Source: an uncultured Bacteroidales bacterium
GTDB taxonomy: Bacteria > Bacteroidota > Bacteroidia > Bacteroidales > P3
NCBI GenBank assembly: GCA_900317125.1
Contig: ONFR01000027.1
Location: 31,337 to 95,336 of the forward strand
Direction: 5' to 3'
DNA length: 64,000 nucleotides
The translations under genes and the position numbers were made by a program. Under the pieces are notes generated by a model. That model worked only from the letters and a program-made list of their open reading frames with translations, was not told where the DNA came from and did not search any database. Of the stretch, positions 26,708-35,507 are shown piece by piece. Every line of letters starts with the position of its first letter. Position 1 is the first letter of the stretch.

Positions 26708-27451
26708 CTAGTAGCATTTCCCGTCAGGAGTGCAGACTCGGGACTTGCGGTCGTAGTTGCCGAAGGATGTCCAGTCTGCGGTGTCGCGGTGGTCGAAGTC
26801 GAGGTCTTGCACTCGGAGGGGCTTTTCCTGTGGCACCAGTTCGGGGTAAACCTCCTTGTAGAGTAGTTCGTACAGACTTTCGTAGTTGGCAACTACCACT
26901 TTGTTGGAATACTGGCGGTACTCCAGTTTCAGTTTGCCCTGTGGGTTGACCACGAACATGCAGGGAACGCCGTCGATGACATCCTCCAGCTCAAACTGGC
27001 TGTCAAATACATACTGGGCGATGTTGAGGAATCTGTCGTCGGCGCCGGTGCAGAAACGCGGGTCGTCGTCGCGGAGGTAGTACATGTAGGGTGTTTCGAT
27101 GCCGTAACGCTTGAGGTATTTGGTGTTGTTGTATTTCAGCGATGAGCAGTCCTCCAGCACGAAATACCAACGCACATGGGCTGTGTCGGCATTGTAGAGC
27201 CGGTTGAAGACGAGTTTCATCTGCTCCTGGCAGGGGCCGCAGCAGTGGCTGTAGAAGACCACCACCTTGTAATGCGTGGTGTCGTCCTTCATCAGGTGTT
27301 TCAGGCCGTCGATGGTCAGCGGCCGCTGGTCGGTGTACTTGTGTGCGTTGGCGATGTCGCTGGGTTTCTCAATGCAGAACTTCACCAGTCCGCAGCCACC
27401 GAACAGCAGCACGGCGGCCAGCATTACGATTGTTAGTTTTGTACTTTGCAT
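26708..27451 (-). CDS. Thioredoxin-like lipoprotein
   Basis: 247 residues. The N-terminus has a hydrophobic signal ending in the lipobox LLFGGC (Cys20), so it is probably lipid-anchored in the envelope. VVVFYSHCCGPCQEQM near residue 66 is a thioredoxin-type CGPC active site, followed by an alpha/beta region with GVPCMFVVNPQGKLKLEYRQ, typical of TlpA/thioredoxin-like folds. The C-terminal 45 residues (VQDLDFDHRDTADWTSFGNY) are not recognised. Substrate unknown; a periplasmic thiol oxidoreductase role is inferred from the motif. Monocistronic by appearance. Confidence 0.8.
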   Translation of the reverse strand: MQSTKLTIVMLAAVLLFGGCGLVKFCIEKPSDIANAHKYTDQRPLTIDGLKHLMKDDTTHYKVVVFYSHCCGPCQEQMKLVFNRLYNADTAHVRWYFVLEDCSSLKYNNTKYLKRYGIETPYMYYLRDDDPRFCTGADDRFLNIAQYVFDSQFELEDVIDGVPCMFVVNPQGKLKLEYRQYSNKVVVANYESLYELLYKEVYPELVPQEKPLRVQDLDFDHRDTADWTSFGNYDRKSRVCTPDGKCY

Positions 27452-27577
27452 GGATGTTGTTTTTTGTTAGTCCTGTATAGTAGTCGCAAAGGGTGGTGAA
27501 ATCTTACAGTTTTTTTGAAAAAAAAGTACGCCCTGATGTAATATGGCCGATTGGGGATTAAAGAATAAGCGCACCCG

Positions 27578-30373
27578 TTAAAAAGGCATAAATCCCAACC
27601 CAACATTGACTATCACCAGCTGCGCCATCCAAAGGTCGGCGTTCACCTGCCTCAGGGCGTTGATCTGCTTATGACGTATACGGTCCTGCTCTGTGGGAAC
27701 GATTCCCCAGTCATCGTATGAGAAAGGATTGGCTATCGTGAACGAATATCGCAAACCGATATTGAGCAGCACCTTGTTGGCGAGCATATAGTTACGACCT
27801 GTCTCTATCTGAATGCCATAACGGTTGAAGGTCGAATCCGTCAGCCAATTCCTCAACACCTGTTCTGCCCGAGGTGTGAGCCCCAGCCTGCTCGCATACA
27901 CTCCCGCACCCACATAAGGACCCAGCGGGGCATATGCATTACTAGTATACCACCTATAGGAGAGTGCAGCACTCAGAATACGAGTGTCGTAAAGGTTGCC
28001 TGTTTGCGGCCTGGAGGCAGAGCCTGTCACAAAGCCCTCGTTGACATAGAAACTGGTTTTGTTGTAATCAACCCCCACAGCCAACGAGTGCCGCGGTGCA
28101 GTCACCCACTCTATTGCGATGCCTGGCCGCAAGTCAATCCACCGTTCGGGATAACGTTCAAAAAGCCTGTTCATCACAGGGAAATCCATGCCCACCTGTC
28201 CACTAATGGCAAGTCTGCGACCCAAGAACCCAGGTGTACCATGAGATAAAGCCTGGTGATAGGTGGAATAAATGTCGTTAGTCACTAAATCGCGACTGTC
28301 GGTAAAATAATGCTCCTTCGCTTGGTCGTTCACAATCCTTGCCCTGCGGGTATCAATCAAAAGGTTGCGCGTAACTGTCAACTCCCTATTGGCAAAATAC
28401 TTGTATGCAAAAATGGGGAACGATGGAGCGGCAATGACTCCCAACGCTATCTGATACAGCGGCCCCAACCGCTCATATTCTCTATTCACCACCATGTTCA
28501 GGCTCAGCTTGTCGGTGCAATAGCGTTGGTTGAGGTCGTTCATCAAAGGTTGGGTGGAAAGGCTCAATGGCACATTGCCTTTGCTTTTCCAAAACTCGTT
28601 AGTCCATTCGTTGATGGTGACAAAATCGTTGTAGAACTCGGCGTCGGCATGCTTGCGCATGGCGGGGTCGGAGAAGTCCACTATCGACATTCCTGCAGCC
28701 TTGGCCGCCTCTAATACCTTGCCCACAAGCGCCTGTTCCATGCGGTCGCTCTTGCGGTATTTGATGCTTGCATCCTTGCTATTCTCCACCACGATATATT
28801 GCGGGGCATACAAGAACGTCGCCTTCGTACTGTGGTCAACCGTATCGTGTGCTTCTTCGCCATCAAGACAACTATCCATAAATGAACGGAAGCTGTCATT
28901 CTCCATCATAAAGTCGGTAAAGGCATAGCGCGATTGGTCGGCGATATGGCTCTGCTGCTGTTTCTGACGGATGCGGGCATACTTCTGGTTGGTCATGGCC
29001 GTCTGCTGCGATCCTACCCCTACTGTGGCAGTGTCGTATGTGGCAGCAAACGAGGCTCTCGACAGGCTGTGCTTGTCGCGTAACGCCAACAGCAAATCCC
29101 GCCCCATTGCCGACAGCTGTGGGTCGTCGGGATAAAGGCGGTGCATCTTCCATACCTCGCGCATCGCCACCAATGTCGCCTCCGCGGCCGTCAATTTGCT
29201 AAACAGGTAGTACACCTGTTGCACTTCTCCCTCATATTGCCTATAGTCACCGACAATGGAGTTGGTGTTGTAGTAGGTCTTATACATGGCAATGCCATAC
29301 AGCGCCTGCGCCATCGAGCGGGCAAGAAAGGCATTGTTCGGATACTGTTGTTGCAACACATAGCAGTCGTAGAACGCCCTGGTATAGTTTGAATAGATAA
29401 GGTTTTGCCTGATGCACTCGAAGCGTGCCAACCCTTGCAGGTGGACAAACTCGTCGGGCGTGGTCACCACAAAGGCACTGCCACCCTCGTAGTGGGACAG
29501 TATGTCGCCCGTGCGGGCACGGCGCTTCTTGATGTTGGGATGCGTGCTAAGGCTGTCGGGATAGTCGTCGCGCGACGAGATGGGCGCCACCTTCTCAAGG
29601 AAATAATGGCTGGGCAGGCGGTAGTAGGGCGAATTGAAATAGGTGGTGTCGAACGGCACCTCGTCAAACGGTAGCATGGCATACTGCAGCACATCAAACA
29701 CGCCGTCGGTCACACGCTTGTCGTAGGGACTGCCTATATAGAACAGACGCAACCCGAGGCTGTCGGCCTCGTTTTCCATTTCGCGCGAGCGGTAGTGGTA
29801 CTTCAGAAAGTTGGCCATCTGCTCGGCCTCGTCGTCGCTATTCTTGATGCGGCGGGTGAGCACCTCCATGTTGTGTTTGCGGTAGTAGTGCACTATCTCG
29901 TGGCTGATGACGTAGGCCAGCTGTGCCTCGTTCTCCACCTGTGCCACCAAACCCGTGGTGACAAATATCATGCCCTGCCCAGTGGCAAAGGCGTTCACCG
30001 AAGAGCTTTTGACTGTGTAGAAACGCAGTTCGCCACGCAAACCGGGGTAGTCCTTCAACAGTGTGTCGGCGATGCGTTCCACCATGCGGGTGATAGGGTC
30101 GCCATATAGGATGCGTCCGTTGCTGGTGAGGCGGTTGATGTGGTACGATGCCTCCAGTACGCGGTCGCGGTTGGCAAGTTTTCCATCATTATAGTCGCGC
30201 ACCCGCTGTTTGTCCTCGCTGTACAATTCGCCTAACCCCTTGCGGAGGTCTGCAGGGATAGGCCCTTCCGACTTGATGCCGGTGAAGTTGTTCAGGTCAT
30301 AATTCTGTTGGGCAACGCCAGCTACACCAGCTGCCAACATTAGCAGCATGGCTATATGTTTAGAAATTGACAT
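27578..30373 (-). CDS. M48-family metallopeptidase fused to a C-terminal outer-membrane barrel-like domain
   Basis: 931 residues from the ATG at 30373 (longer frame rejected because it removes the signal peptide). Residues 1-22 are a signal peptide. HEIVH at 158-162 with GLVAQVENEAQLAYVISHE before it, and EMENEADSLGL (Glu about 200 in ExxxD) complete an M48 zinc site, so catalysis looks possible. A long middle region (about 270-690) is not recognised. From about residue 705 to the end there are alternating amphipathic strands (RPGIAIEWV, HSLAVGVDYNK, LSYRWYT, GPYVGAGVYAS, VLLNIGLRYSF) ending in GLGFMPF with C-terminal Phe, as in outer-membrane barrels. It overlaps the upstream gene by 14 bp. 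Confidence 0.75.
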   Translation of the reverse strand: MSISKHIAMLLMLAAGVAGVAQQNYDLNNFTGIKSEGPIPADLRKGLGELYSEDKQRVRDYNDGKLANRDRVLEASYHINRLTSNGRILYGDPITRMVERIADTLLKDYPGLRGELRFYTVKSSSVNAFATGQGMIFVTTGLVAQVENEAQLAYVISHEIVHYYRKHNMEVLTRRIKNSDDEAEQMANFLKYHYRSREMENEADSLGLRLFYIGSPYDKRVTDGVFDVLQYAMLPFDEVPFDTTYFNSPYYRLPSHYFLEKVAPISSRDDYPDSLSTHPNIKKRRARTGDILSHYEGGSAFVVTTPDEFVHLQGLARFECIRQNLIYSNYTRAFYDCYVLQQQYPNNAFLARSMAQALYGIAMYKTYYNTNSIVGDYRQYEGEVQQVYYLFSKLTAAEATLVAMREVWKMHRLYPDDPQLSAMGRDLLLALRDKHSLSRASFAATYDTATVGVGSQQTAMTNQKYARIRQKQQQSHIADQSRYAFTDFMMENDSFRSFMDSCLDGEEAHDTVDHSTKATFLYAPQYIVVENSKDASIKYRKSDRMEQALVGKVLEAAKAAGMSIVDFSDPAMRKHADAEFYNDFVTINEWTNEFWKSKGNVPLSLSTQPLMNDLNQRYCTDKLSLNMVVNREYERLGPLYQIALGVIAAPSFPIFAYKYFANRELTVTRNLLIDTRRARIVNDQAKEHYFTDSRDLVTNDIYSTYHQALSHGTPGFLGRRLAISGQVGMDFPVMNRLFERYPERWIDLRPGIAIEWVTAPRHSLAVGVDYNKTSFYVNEGFVTGSASRPQTGNLYDTRILSAALSYRWYTSNAYAPLGPYVGAGVYASRLGLTPRAEQVLRNWLTDSTFNRYGIQIETGRNYMLANKVLLNIGLRYSFTIANPFSYDDWGIVPTEQDRIRHKQINALRQVNADLWMAQLVIVNVGLGFMPF

Positions 30374-31874
30374 GTACAAGATTGGATTCTTTGTGGTATG
30401 AATAGATTCCGATATACTTGCCGGGAGCCTGACGCACAAAGTTGTCCATCAGTGACCCCTTGTCTTTAGGAATGGAGATCTGCTTGGCTAACGTGCCCTG
30501 TCGGTCAATGCCGTAGATGACATACGAATGGGCGCGAATGCCCAAGGCAATCCTTGATTCCGAAGAAGCAATGTCGTATGTCGCCGAGGGCTTAGCTGGC
30601 TCAGGCAGCATCACATACACATTGTCGCCCTCCGCCAGCATAGGCGCATCGCCATAGCAGGGTATGTCGGCCGCCTGAAATGTGCGTTCCGAATTCACTG
30701 TACGGAAAGGCTTGTGCCAAAGTATCGTGCCAGTGGTGTCGACAGCCAACGCCAGCGACCCCATTGTAAAATATTCGTTCACGTCGGGTGAGCTGGTTGA
30801 ACTGGTAGTAACCTTCCAGATGCGTTGCAGCAGAAGCACGCCGCCATAGCCGGTTTCCGCACTGTTTGCCATTGTCAGCGCGTCTACCATGCCCACTTCG
30901 TTCTCTTTTTTGGTAGACTTGTTGCCAAACACGTTAAGTTCGTCGCTGGTGAAACGCTCCGTTGAGGCCTTTACGTCGCCCGTGCGCAGGTTGAGGGCAA
31001 TGCCCACCATCTGGTCGAAACAGTCTTTATTCTTGGGCGACTTGGGTGTGCGGATGTAGCCCGCTGCCACGGCATATTGTACCGATGGTGACCCACCGCT
31101 TCCCACGATATTCAGTAGCGTCAGCCGGTACACTTCTCCCACCTTCACACTCCCCTCCACACTCTTTTCGTCGTCCACGTCCAGCACATGCATAGAAACG
31201 ATGGTCTCATGGCTCGCCTTGTCGTACCGTGAGCCAAACAGATACACCACGCCGTCGTCGCTAACGTGCAGGTTGCTCATCATGTCGGCCTCGAAATGTT
31301 TCTCCCACAACAATTCCAGTTTTTCGTCCAGCAACAACTGACGGTGAACCATCTCGTTTGAGACCGAATTGACAAACACGTCTGCCACGGCATAAAACAA
31401 CCCGTTATCCGACTGGGCACTCCAATTGTATGTTTTCAAATTCTTTCCGGGTATATTGTCGAACACCTTCTCGCAACGCTCCAACGTCATGCTTTGAGGG
31501 TCGATAACGGCACGATAATAATCGGCCACAATTACGCCACGGTACAGCAGATATACCTTGCCGTCCACATAGTTGGCAAACACTATTTGGCTCATTTTTG
31601 TCTCGGGCAGCGAAACCTGACGTAGCACCTTCATGTTTGTGTCTGCCGCAACCACCTGCAGTCCACACGGAAAGAAACTACCCAGGAAACTGCGGTTTTC
31701 ATAAGTGGCAACAAGTATTTCGCCATCCTTTTCGGCTAAAATGTGGCTGTTGTGCGACATCAGGTGGTCGAAACCCTTATTCGTTTCGCCGAAGCGGAAT
31801 GTCGGCATCGAAGGCTGTGCCATTGCGCTTATCGCCAGCATTGCCACAGCCAAAAAAGATAATAAACGTCTCAT
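30360..31874 (-). CDS. Secreted protein of unknown function upstream of the M48-barrel gene
   Basis: 504 residues from the ATG at 31874, where a signal peptide RRLLSFLAVAMLAISAMAQ begins. The mature part is rich in short beta-strand pairs with repeated motifs (GEILVATYENRSF, GKVYLLYRGVIVADYY, DGVVYLFGSRYDK, DNVYVMLPE), which suggests a beta-propeller-like fold; no domain is recognised. Its 3' end overlaps the start of the M48-barrel gene by 14 bp, so the two are translationally linked and may act together at the cell surface or periplasm. That partnership is inference. Confidence 0.7.
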   Translation of the reverse strand: MRRLLSFLAVAMLAISAMAQPSMPTFRFGETNKGFDHLMSHNSHILAEKDGEILVATYENRSFLGSFFPCGLQVVAADTNMKVLRQVSLPETKMSQIVFANYVDGKVYLLYRGVIVADYYRAVIDPQSMTLERCEKVFDNIPGKNLKTYNWSAQSDNGLFYAVADVFVNSVSNEMVHRQLLLDEKLELLWEKHFEADMMSNLHVSDDGVVYLFGSRYDKASHETIVSMHVLDVDDEKSVEGSVKVGEVYRLTLLNIVGSGGSPSVQYAVAAGYIRTPKSPKNKDCFDQMVGIALNLRTGDVKASTERFTSDELNVFGNKSTKKENEVGMVDALTMANSAETGYGGVLLLQRIWKVTTSSTSSPDVNEYFTMGSLALAVDTTGTILWHKPFRTVNSERTFQAADIPCYGDAPMLAEGDNVYVMLPEPAKPSATYDIASSESRIALGIRAHSYVIYGIDRQGTLAKQISIPKDKGSLMDNFVRQAPGKYIGIYSYHKESNLVHVNF

Positions 31875-31998
31875 AATATTATCTGTTTTTAATTTCATTG
31901 GTATTTTGCTCAAAGATGCGTGTTTTTTACACACTCGAGGAAAAAAGAGTTGAAAACAATTTTGGAAATCAACTATCAATATCCAAACTTTTCAACTT

Positions 31999-32685
31999 TT
32001 AAAAACTTGTTCCAACTCCCAATCTCACGGTCAGAGTTTTCAACTTGGAATCCACCGCATAATAGCTGTTGTCTCCCATTGGTTTGAGGGTGTCCCTGTC
32101 TTTGTTAAGGCCACCCAGATTCAAAAGGCTGTAGCCGCCTTGTAGCGAGACATAAAAGTTCTCGGCAAAGTCATAGCGCACTAATGCCATGGGGCCGACT
32201 TTACTGTGTGTATTGAAAATGTCAACTTTCCAGTCACTACCCGCAGTCAGCCTGTTCTCTCCCATTACACCGACACCGGCCATGAGTTGCTCGCTGAAGT
32301 GCCACCCTACATATAAATTCAAGTCCAGGCTTATGTCTTTGTTGTTTCCTTTCAGAGATTCCGAGTCTAGGGTGACCTGATATTTCTCAATGCAATAGCT
32401 GCCCAATATCTGGAGGCCAATCACAAGGCGGTCTTTTGGAAACTCCGACCACCAGCCCAAACCGAAGACAGGGTTGATAACCTGAGTCTTATATTTTTCG
32501 GGGTTGACTACCTGCCACTCCGTATAATTGTCCTGATAAACAAAACTCCGTCCAAAGGTGTTTTGCGTTCCTATATAGATACCTATACCACGGTTGTTAC
32601 CGTACGTGCTGGATTCGCCTAGCACTTGTCCTTTGCCGGATGCAGCTGCCAACAGCAACGCTGCAATTATTATCATTTTCTTCAT
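31999..32685 (-). CDS. Outer-membrane beta-barrel protein
   Basis: 228 residues from the ATG at 32685 with signal peptide KKMIIIAALLLAAASGKG. The mature chain shows regular amphipathic strands (GIGIYIGTQNTFG, LVIGLQILGSYC, DISLDLNLYVGWHFS, MALVRYDFAENFYVSLQGGY) and ends in VRLGVGTSF with the C-terminal Phe used for barrel insertion. About eight to ten strands, function unknown. It lies 124 bp before the secreted-protein gene on the same strand and could belong to the same envelope group. Confidence 0.75.
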   Translation of the reverse strand: MKKMIIIAALLLAAASGKGQVLGESSTYGNNRGIGIYIGTQNTFGRSFVYQDNYTEWQVVNPEKYKTQVINPVFGLGWWSEFPKDRLVIGLQILGSYCIEKYQVTLDSESLKGNNKDISLDLNLYVGWHFSEQLMAGVGVMGENRLTAGSDWKVDIFNTHSKVGPMALVRYDFAENFYVSLQGGYSLLNLGGLNKDRDTLKPMGDNSYYAVDSKLKTLTVRLGVGTSF

Positions 32686-32715
32686 TGTTGCATTTTTTGG
32701 TTCGTGAAATATTTT

Positions 32716-32768
32716 CAACCTCGACATTCGGCGGATGGCGTTTGCCTGTCCGCTGAATGTCAAGGTTG
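32716..32768. repeat. Long inverted repeat upstream of the barrel gene
   Basis: CAACCTCGACATTCGGCGGA and TCCGCTGAATGTCAAGGTTG form a 20-bp stem with two mismatches around a 13-base loop. It could terminate fba transcription, though no T-run follows. Confidence 0.7.
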
Positions 32769-32826
32769 AGGTTGTTGGTTTGGATGTCTCGGTGTGCCGG
32801 GTTTCCCAAACCTTGGGATGGGAGTG

Positions 32827-32948
32827 CGGCTCAAAGGGCGAGAAGTTGCTCCCATCCGGTCGCGACGGCTCAATGGCGAGACGTTGCTCCCATCCGGTCG
32901 CGACGGCTCAAGGGTGAGACGTTGCTCCCATCCGGTCGCGACGGCTCA
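32827..32948. repeat. 38-bp direct repeat, three copies plus a partial
   Basis: Three near-identical 33-bp blocks at 32840-32872, 32878-32910 and 32916-32948, joined by 5-bp linkers, each containing TCCCATCCGGTCGCGACGGC; a partial copy precedes them. They lie immediately after the fba stop. The period of 38 is not a multiple of three and no gene is present in 32686-32949. Confidence 0.9.
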
Positions 32949-32949
32949 C

Positions 32950-33936
32950 TTAGAGCTTATCGTTGGAGCCGAGGACGTTGACGATCTTGTGGATGTACAT
33001 CTTCTTCATGCTCTCGCGGGCAGGTTTGAGATACTGGCGCGGGTCGAAGTGGTCGGGATGCTCTGCCATGTGTTTGCGGATGGCGGCGGTCATGGCCAGA
33101 CGGCTGTCGCTGTCGATGTTAATCTTGCAGACGGCGCTCTTGGCGGCCTTGCGCGGGATGCCTACGGCTGCCTTGAGGGCGCCACCGTTAGCGTTGATGA
33201 TGTCAACCTCTTCCTGGGGCACGGAGCTGGAGCCGTGGAGCACGATGGGGAAGCCGGGGAGTTTCTTCTCGACAGCTTCGAGAACGTCGAAGGCCAGGGG
33301 AGGAGGTACGAGGCGGCCGGTCTGCGGGTCGACGGTGCACTGCTCGGGTTTGAACTTGTAGGCGCCGTGGCTGGTGCCGATGCTGATGGCCAGGGAGTCG
33401 CAACCGGTGCGGGTGGCGAAGTCGATGACCTCTTCGGGTTTGGTGTAGTGGCTCACTTCGGAGGCCACTTCGTCCTCTACGCCGGCCAGCACGCCGAGTT
33501 CGCACTCAACGGTGACGTCGTACTTGTGGGCATATTCTACCACCTGACGGGAGATTCTGATATTCTCTTCATAGGGCAGGGCGCTGCCGTCGTACATCAC
33601 GCTGGAGAAACCCATGTCGATGCAGCTCTTGCAGGTCTCGAAGCTGTCGCCGTGGTCAAGGTGCAGCACAATCTGGGGGTTGGGGCAACCAAGCTCTTTG
33701 GCATACTCCACGGCACCCTCGGCCATGTAGCGCAGGAGGGTCGGGTTGGCATAGTCGCGGGCACCCTTGGAAACCTGAAGGATGACGGGGCTCTTGGTCT
33801 CGACGGCGGCCTGGATGATGGCCTGCATCTGCTCCATGTTATTGAAATTGAAGGCGGGAATGGCATAGCCGCCGTTGACTGCCTTCTTGAACATCTCGCG
33901 GGTGTTCACGAGTCCGATTTTCTTGTAATCTACCAT
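32950..33936 (-). CDS. fba: Fructose-bisphosphate aldolase, class II
   Basis: 328 residues. Zinc and substrate motifs are present: AIPAFNFNNMEQMQAII, HLDHGDSFETC with the metal histidines (near 92-95), CELGVLAGVEDE, IGTSHGAYKF (His about 207) and HGSSSVP. The enzyme cleaves or forms fructose-1,6-bisphosphate in glycolysis and gluconeogenesis. No clear promoter is seen in the 53-bp spacer, which carries a 9-bp repeat running out of the neighbouring upstream gene. Confidence 0.96.
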   Translation of the reverse strand: MVDYKKIGLVNTREMFKKAVNGGYAIPAFNFNNMEQMQAIIQAAVETKSPVILQVSKGARDYANPTLLRYMAEGAVEYAKELGCPNPQIVLHLDHGDSFETCKSCIDMGFSSVMYDGSALPYEENIRISRQVVEYAHKYDVTVECELGVLAGVEDEVASEVSHYTKPEEVIDFATRTGCDSLAISIGTSHGAYKFKPEQCTVDPQTGRLVPPPLAFDVLEAVEKKLPGFPIVLHGSSSVPQEEVDIINANGGALKAAVGIPRKAAKSAVCKINIDSDSRLAMTAAIRKHMAEHPDHFDPRQYLKPARESMKKMYIHKIVNVLGSNDKL

Positions 33937-33947
33937 GATATTTGTTG

Positions 33948-34028
33948 TTTTATTTATTGAGTTCTATTGATTTAATGGAATTAATTGAATTAATTGAATC
34001 CGTTCATTCCATTGATTCCATTACTTCC
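33948..34028 (-). repeat. 9-bp degenerate tandem repeat crossing a stop codon
   Basis: Reverse-strand units GGAAGTAAT, GGAATCAAT, GGAATGAAC, GGATTCAAT encode GSN-GIN-GMN-GFN at the end of the four-helix protein. The period continues past its TAA as TAATTCAAT, TAATTCCAT, TAAATCAAT in the spacer. Confidence 0.8.
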
Positions 34029-34604
34029 TTTGTTGTAATATCCCGATTGTTGCCGGTATTGCTGCCTGACGCGATACATTTGTTCTTTCAATCCGCCATT
34101 CTCGACAAACTGTTTCACTTTGGATTGGATCAGTCGGTCGAGAAAGAAGATGGCTTGTTCGGTCATTCCACGGGCAATATTGGCGGTGGTTTGCGGTGGA
34201 CGAGTCCGAGCCAACTGCATGAAGTACTCCGAATCGCTATGCTCTTTTCCTATAGCCCAAAGTGCTTTCATTTCGACACTGTCTTTCGCCCAGATGGGAT
34301 GTAGGTGAGTGCGGAGCCAATCGTCGTAGTCCTCGTGCAACTCGTGGAGGCTTCCTGCGGCTACTTTTAGCAGCTTCAGTTCCGACTCTTTGCTGGCCGC
34401 CCCGTCGGTAATGCCTTCCACGATGTTTTGCTTTCCGCTGCGTGCCGCCTGCACCATCTGGTCGACGGTGCGGTCTTTGCTTCGCTCCATATATCGCTCG
34501 CAGAACCAATAGGTCAAGTCATACACAATCACAGTCTTTTGATAGCATATCAGCTGGTGGTAATCACCACTGGATGCCAAGAGTGTAGTGTCGTTATTGT
34601 CCAT
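33990..34604 (-). CDS. Four-helix-bundle (S23/Avd-like) protein
   Basis: 204 residues from the ATG at 34604. The helical segment YWFCERYMERSKDRTVDQMVQAARSG followed by KQNIVEGITDGAAS and SELKLLKVAAGSLHELHEDY is typical of the four-helix-bundle proteins related to 23S rRNA intervening-sequence proteins and Avd. Cellular role is unknown. The C-terminus ends in a simple-repeat tail (GSNGINGMNGFN) that continues past the stop codon as non-coding repeat. It has its own promoter. Confidence 0.82.
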   Translation of the reverse strand: MDNNDTTLLASSGDYHQLICYQKTVIVYDLTYWFCERYMERSKDRTVDQMVQAARSGKQNIVEGITDGAASKESELKLLKVAAGSLHELHEDYDDWLRTHLHPIWAKDSVEMKALWAIGKEHSDSEYFMQLARTRPPQTTANIARGMTEQAIFFLDRLIQSKVKQFVENGGLKEQMYRVRQQYRQQSGYYNKGSNGINGMNGFN

Positions 34605-34627
34605 GATTTGCCAATGTTTTGAATTTG

Positions 34628-34635
34628 CAAAGATA
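34628..34635 (-). promoter_or_regulatory. Promoter -7 box of the four-helix-bundle gene
   Basis: Reverse-strand TATCTTTG, 23 bp before the start codon. Confidence 0.6.
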
Positions 34636-34721
34636 CTAACTTTTTTTCGTATGGACAAATTATTTTTTGGGGATAAAGGCAAAGCCCCTGCTGGAGGTGG
34701 CTCTGACAGGTGGCAAGAAAA

Positions 34722-35507
34722 TCAGAGGGGAAACAGCCCGAACACGGCGGCGCCGCTGCCGGTCATGGCTGCGTAGTGTGCGCCACGGCGGTACATGTCG
34801 TCTTTCAGCGCAGCGATGGCGGGATGGGCTGGGAATACGGAGGCTTCGAAGTCGTTGACGATGGTTTCACGCCACTGCGGCACGGGTTGGCGCACCGCCT
34901 TCCGCAGGTCGGGACGACTGCCGCCCTGCAGATGCAGGCCTGCGTAGGCCTCGCGGGTGCTGACATGCTCGTCGGGTGGTATCTCGATGGCTATGCGGTA
35001 GGCGGACAGGTCGAGGTCGATAGGTTCCAGTTGGTCGCCTATGCCGGTGGCGTAGGCGGGGCGGTTCTGGATGAAGAAGGCGCAGTCGGCACCTATCCGT
35101 GCAGCCCGCTGCTCGAGGTCGGCGGTTGCAAGCCCCAGCGAGAACATGTCGTTGAGCATCTTGAGGGTGAAGGCGGCATCGCTGCTGCCGCCGCCGAGGC
35201 CTGCCCCAAAGGGGATGTGCTTGTGCAGCAGTATCTCCACCGGCGGGATGCCGAACTCCTCCTGCAGCAGGCGGTAGGCTTTCATGCAGAGGTTGTCATC
35301 GGGGGTGTTGTCGAGGAGGATGCCTTCCTGCCGCATGGTGGTGTTGGATGCTGCCGTGGGGTTTATCTCCAGCTCGTCGCAGAGGTCGTGGACGGGCAGG
35401 AAAATGGTCTCCAAGTTGTGGTAGCCGTCAGGGCGTTTGCCCACAACGTGCAGGCCGAGGTTGATTTTGCAATTAGGGTGACTTTTCATGACAGGAGGGA
35501 TTGTCAA
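34722..35507 (-). CDS. ispE: 4-diphosphocytidyl-2-C-methyl-D-erythritol kinase
   Basis: 261 residues, GHMP kinase fold. CKINLGLHVVGKRPDGYHNL at the N-terminus carries the Lys and Asp of IspE, PFGAGLGGGSSDAAFTL (about 103-119) is the ATP loop, and TGSGAAVFGLF is the C-terminal GHMP motif. It phosphorylates CDP-methylerythritol in the MEP isoprenoid pathway. The first ATG overlaps the phoH stop (ATGA, 4 bp); a second ATG seven codons in is also possible. Confidence 0.94.
   Translation of the reverse strand: MTIPPVMKSHPNCKINLGLHVVGKRPDGYHNLETIFLPVHDLCDELEINPTAASNTTMRQEGILLDNTPDDNLCMKAYRLLQEEFGIPPVEILLHKHIPFGAGLGGGSSDAAFTLKMLNDMFSLGLATADLEQRAARIGADCAFFIQNRPAYATGIGDQLEPIDLDLSAYRIAIEIPPDEHVSTREAYAGLHLQGGSRPDLRKAVRQPVPQWRETIVNDFEASVFPAHPAIAALKDDMYRRGAHYAAMTGSGAAVFGLFPL

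Noticed and set aside
32827..32948. Possible CRISPR array
   Set aside because: The blocks are separated by only 5-bp linkers, so there are no spacers, and no cas gene is in the window.
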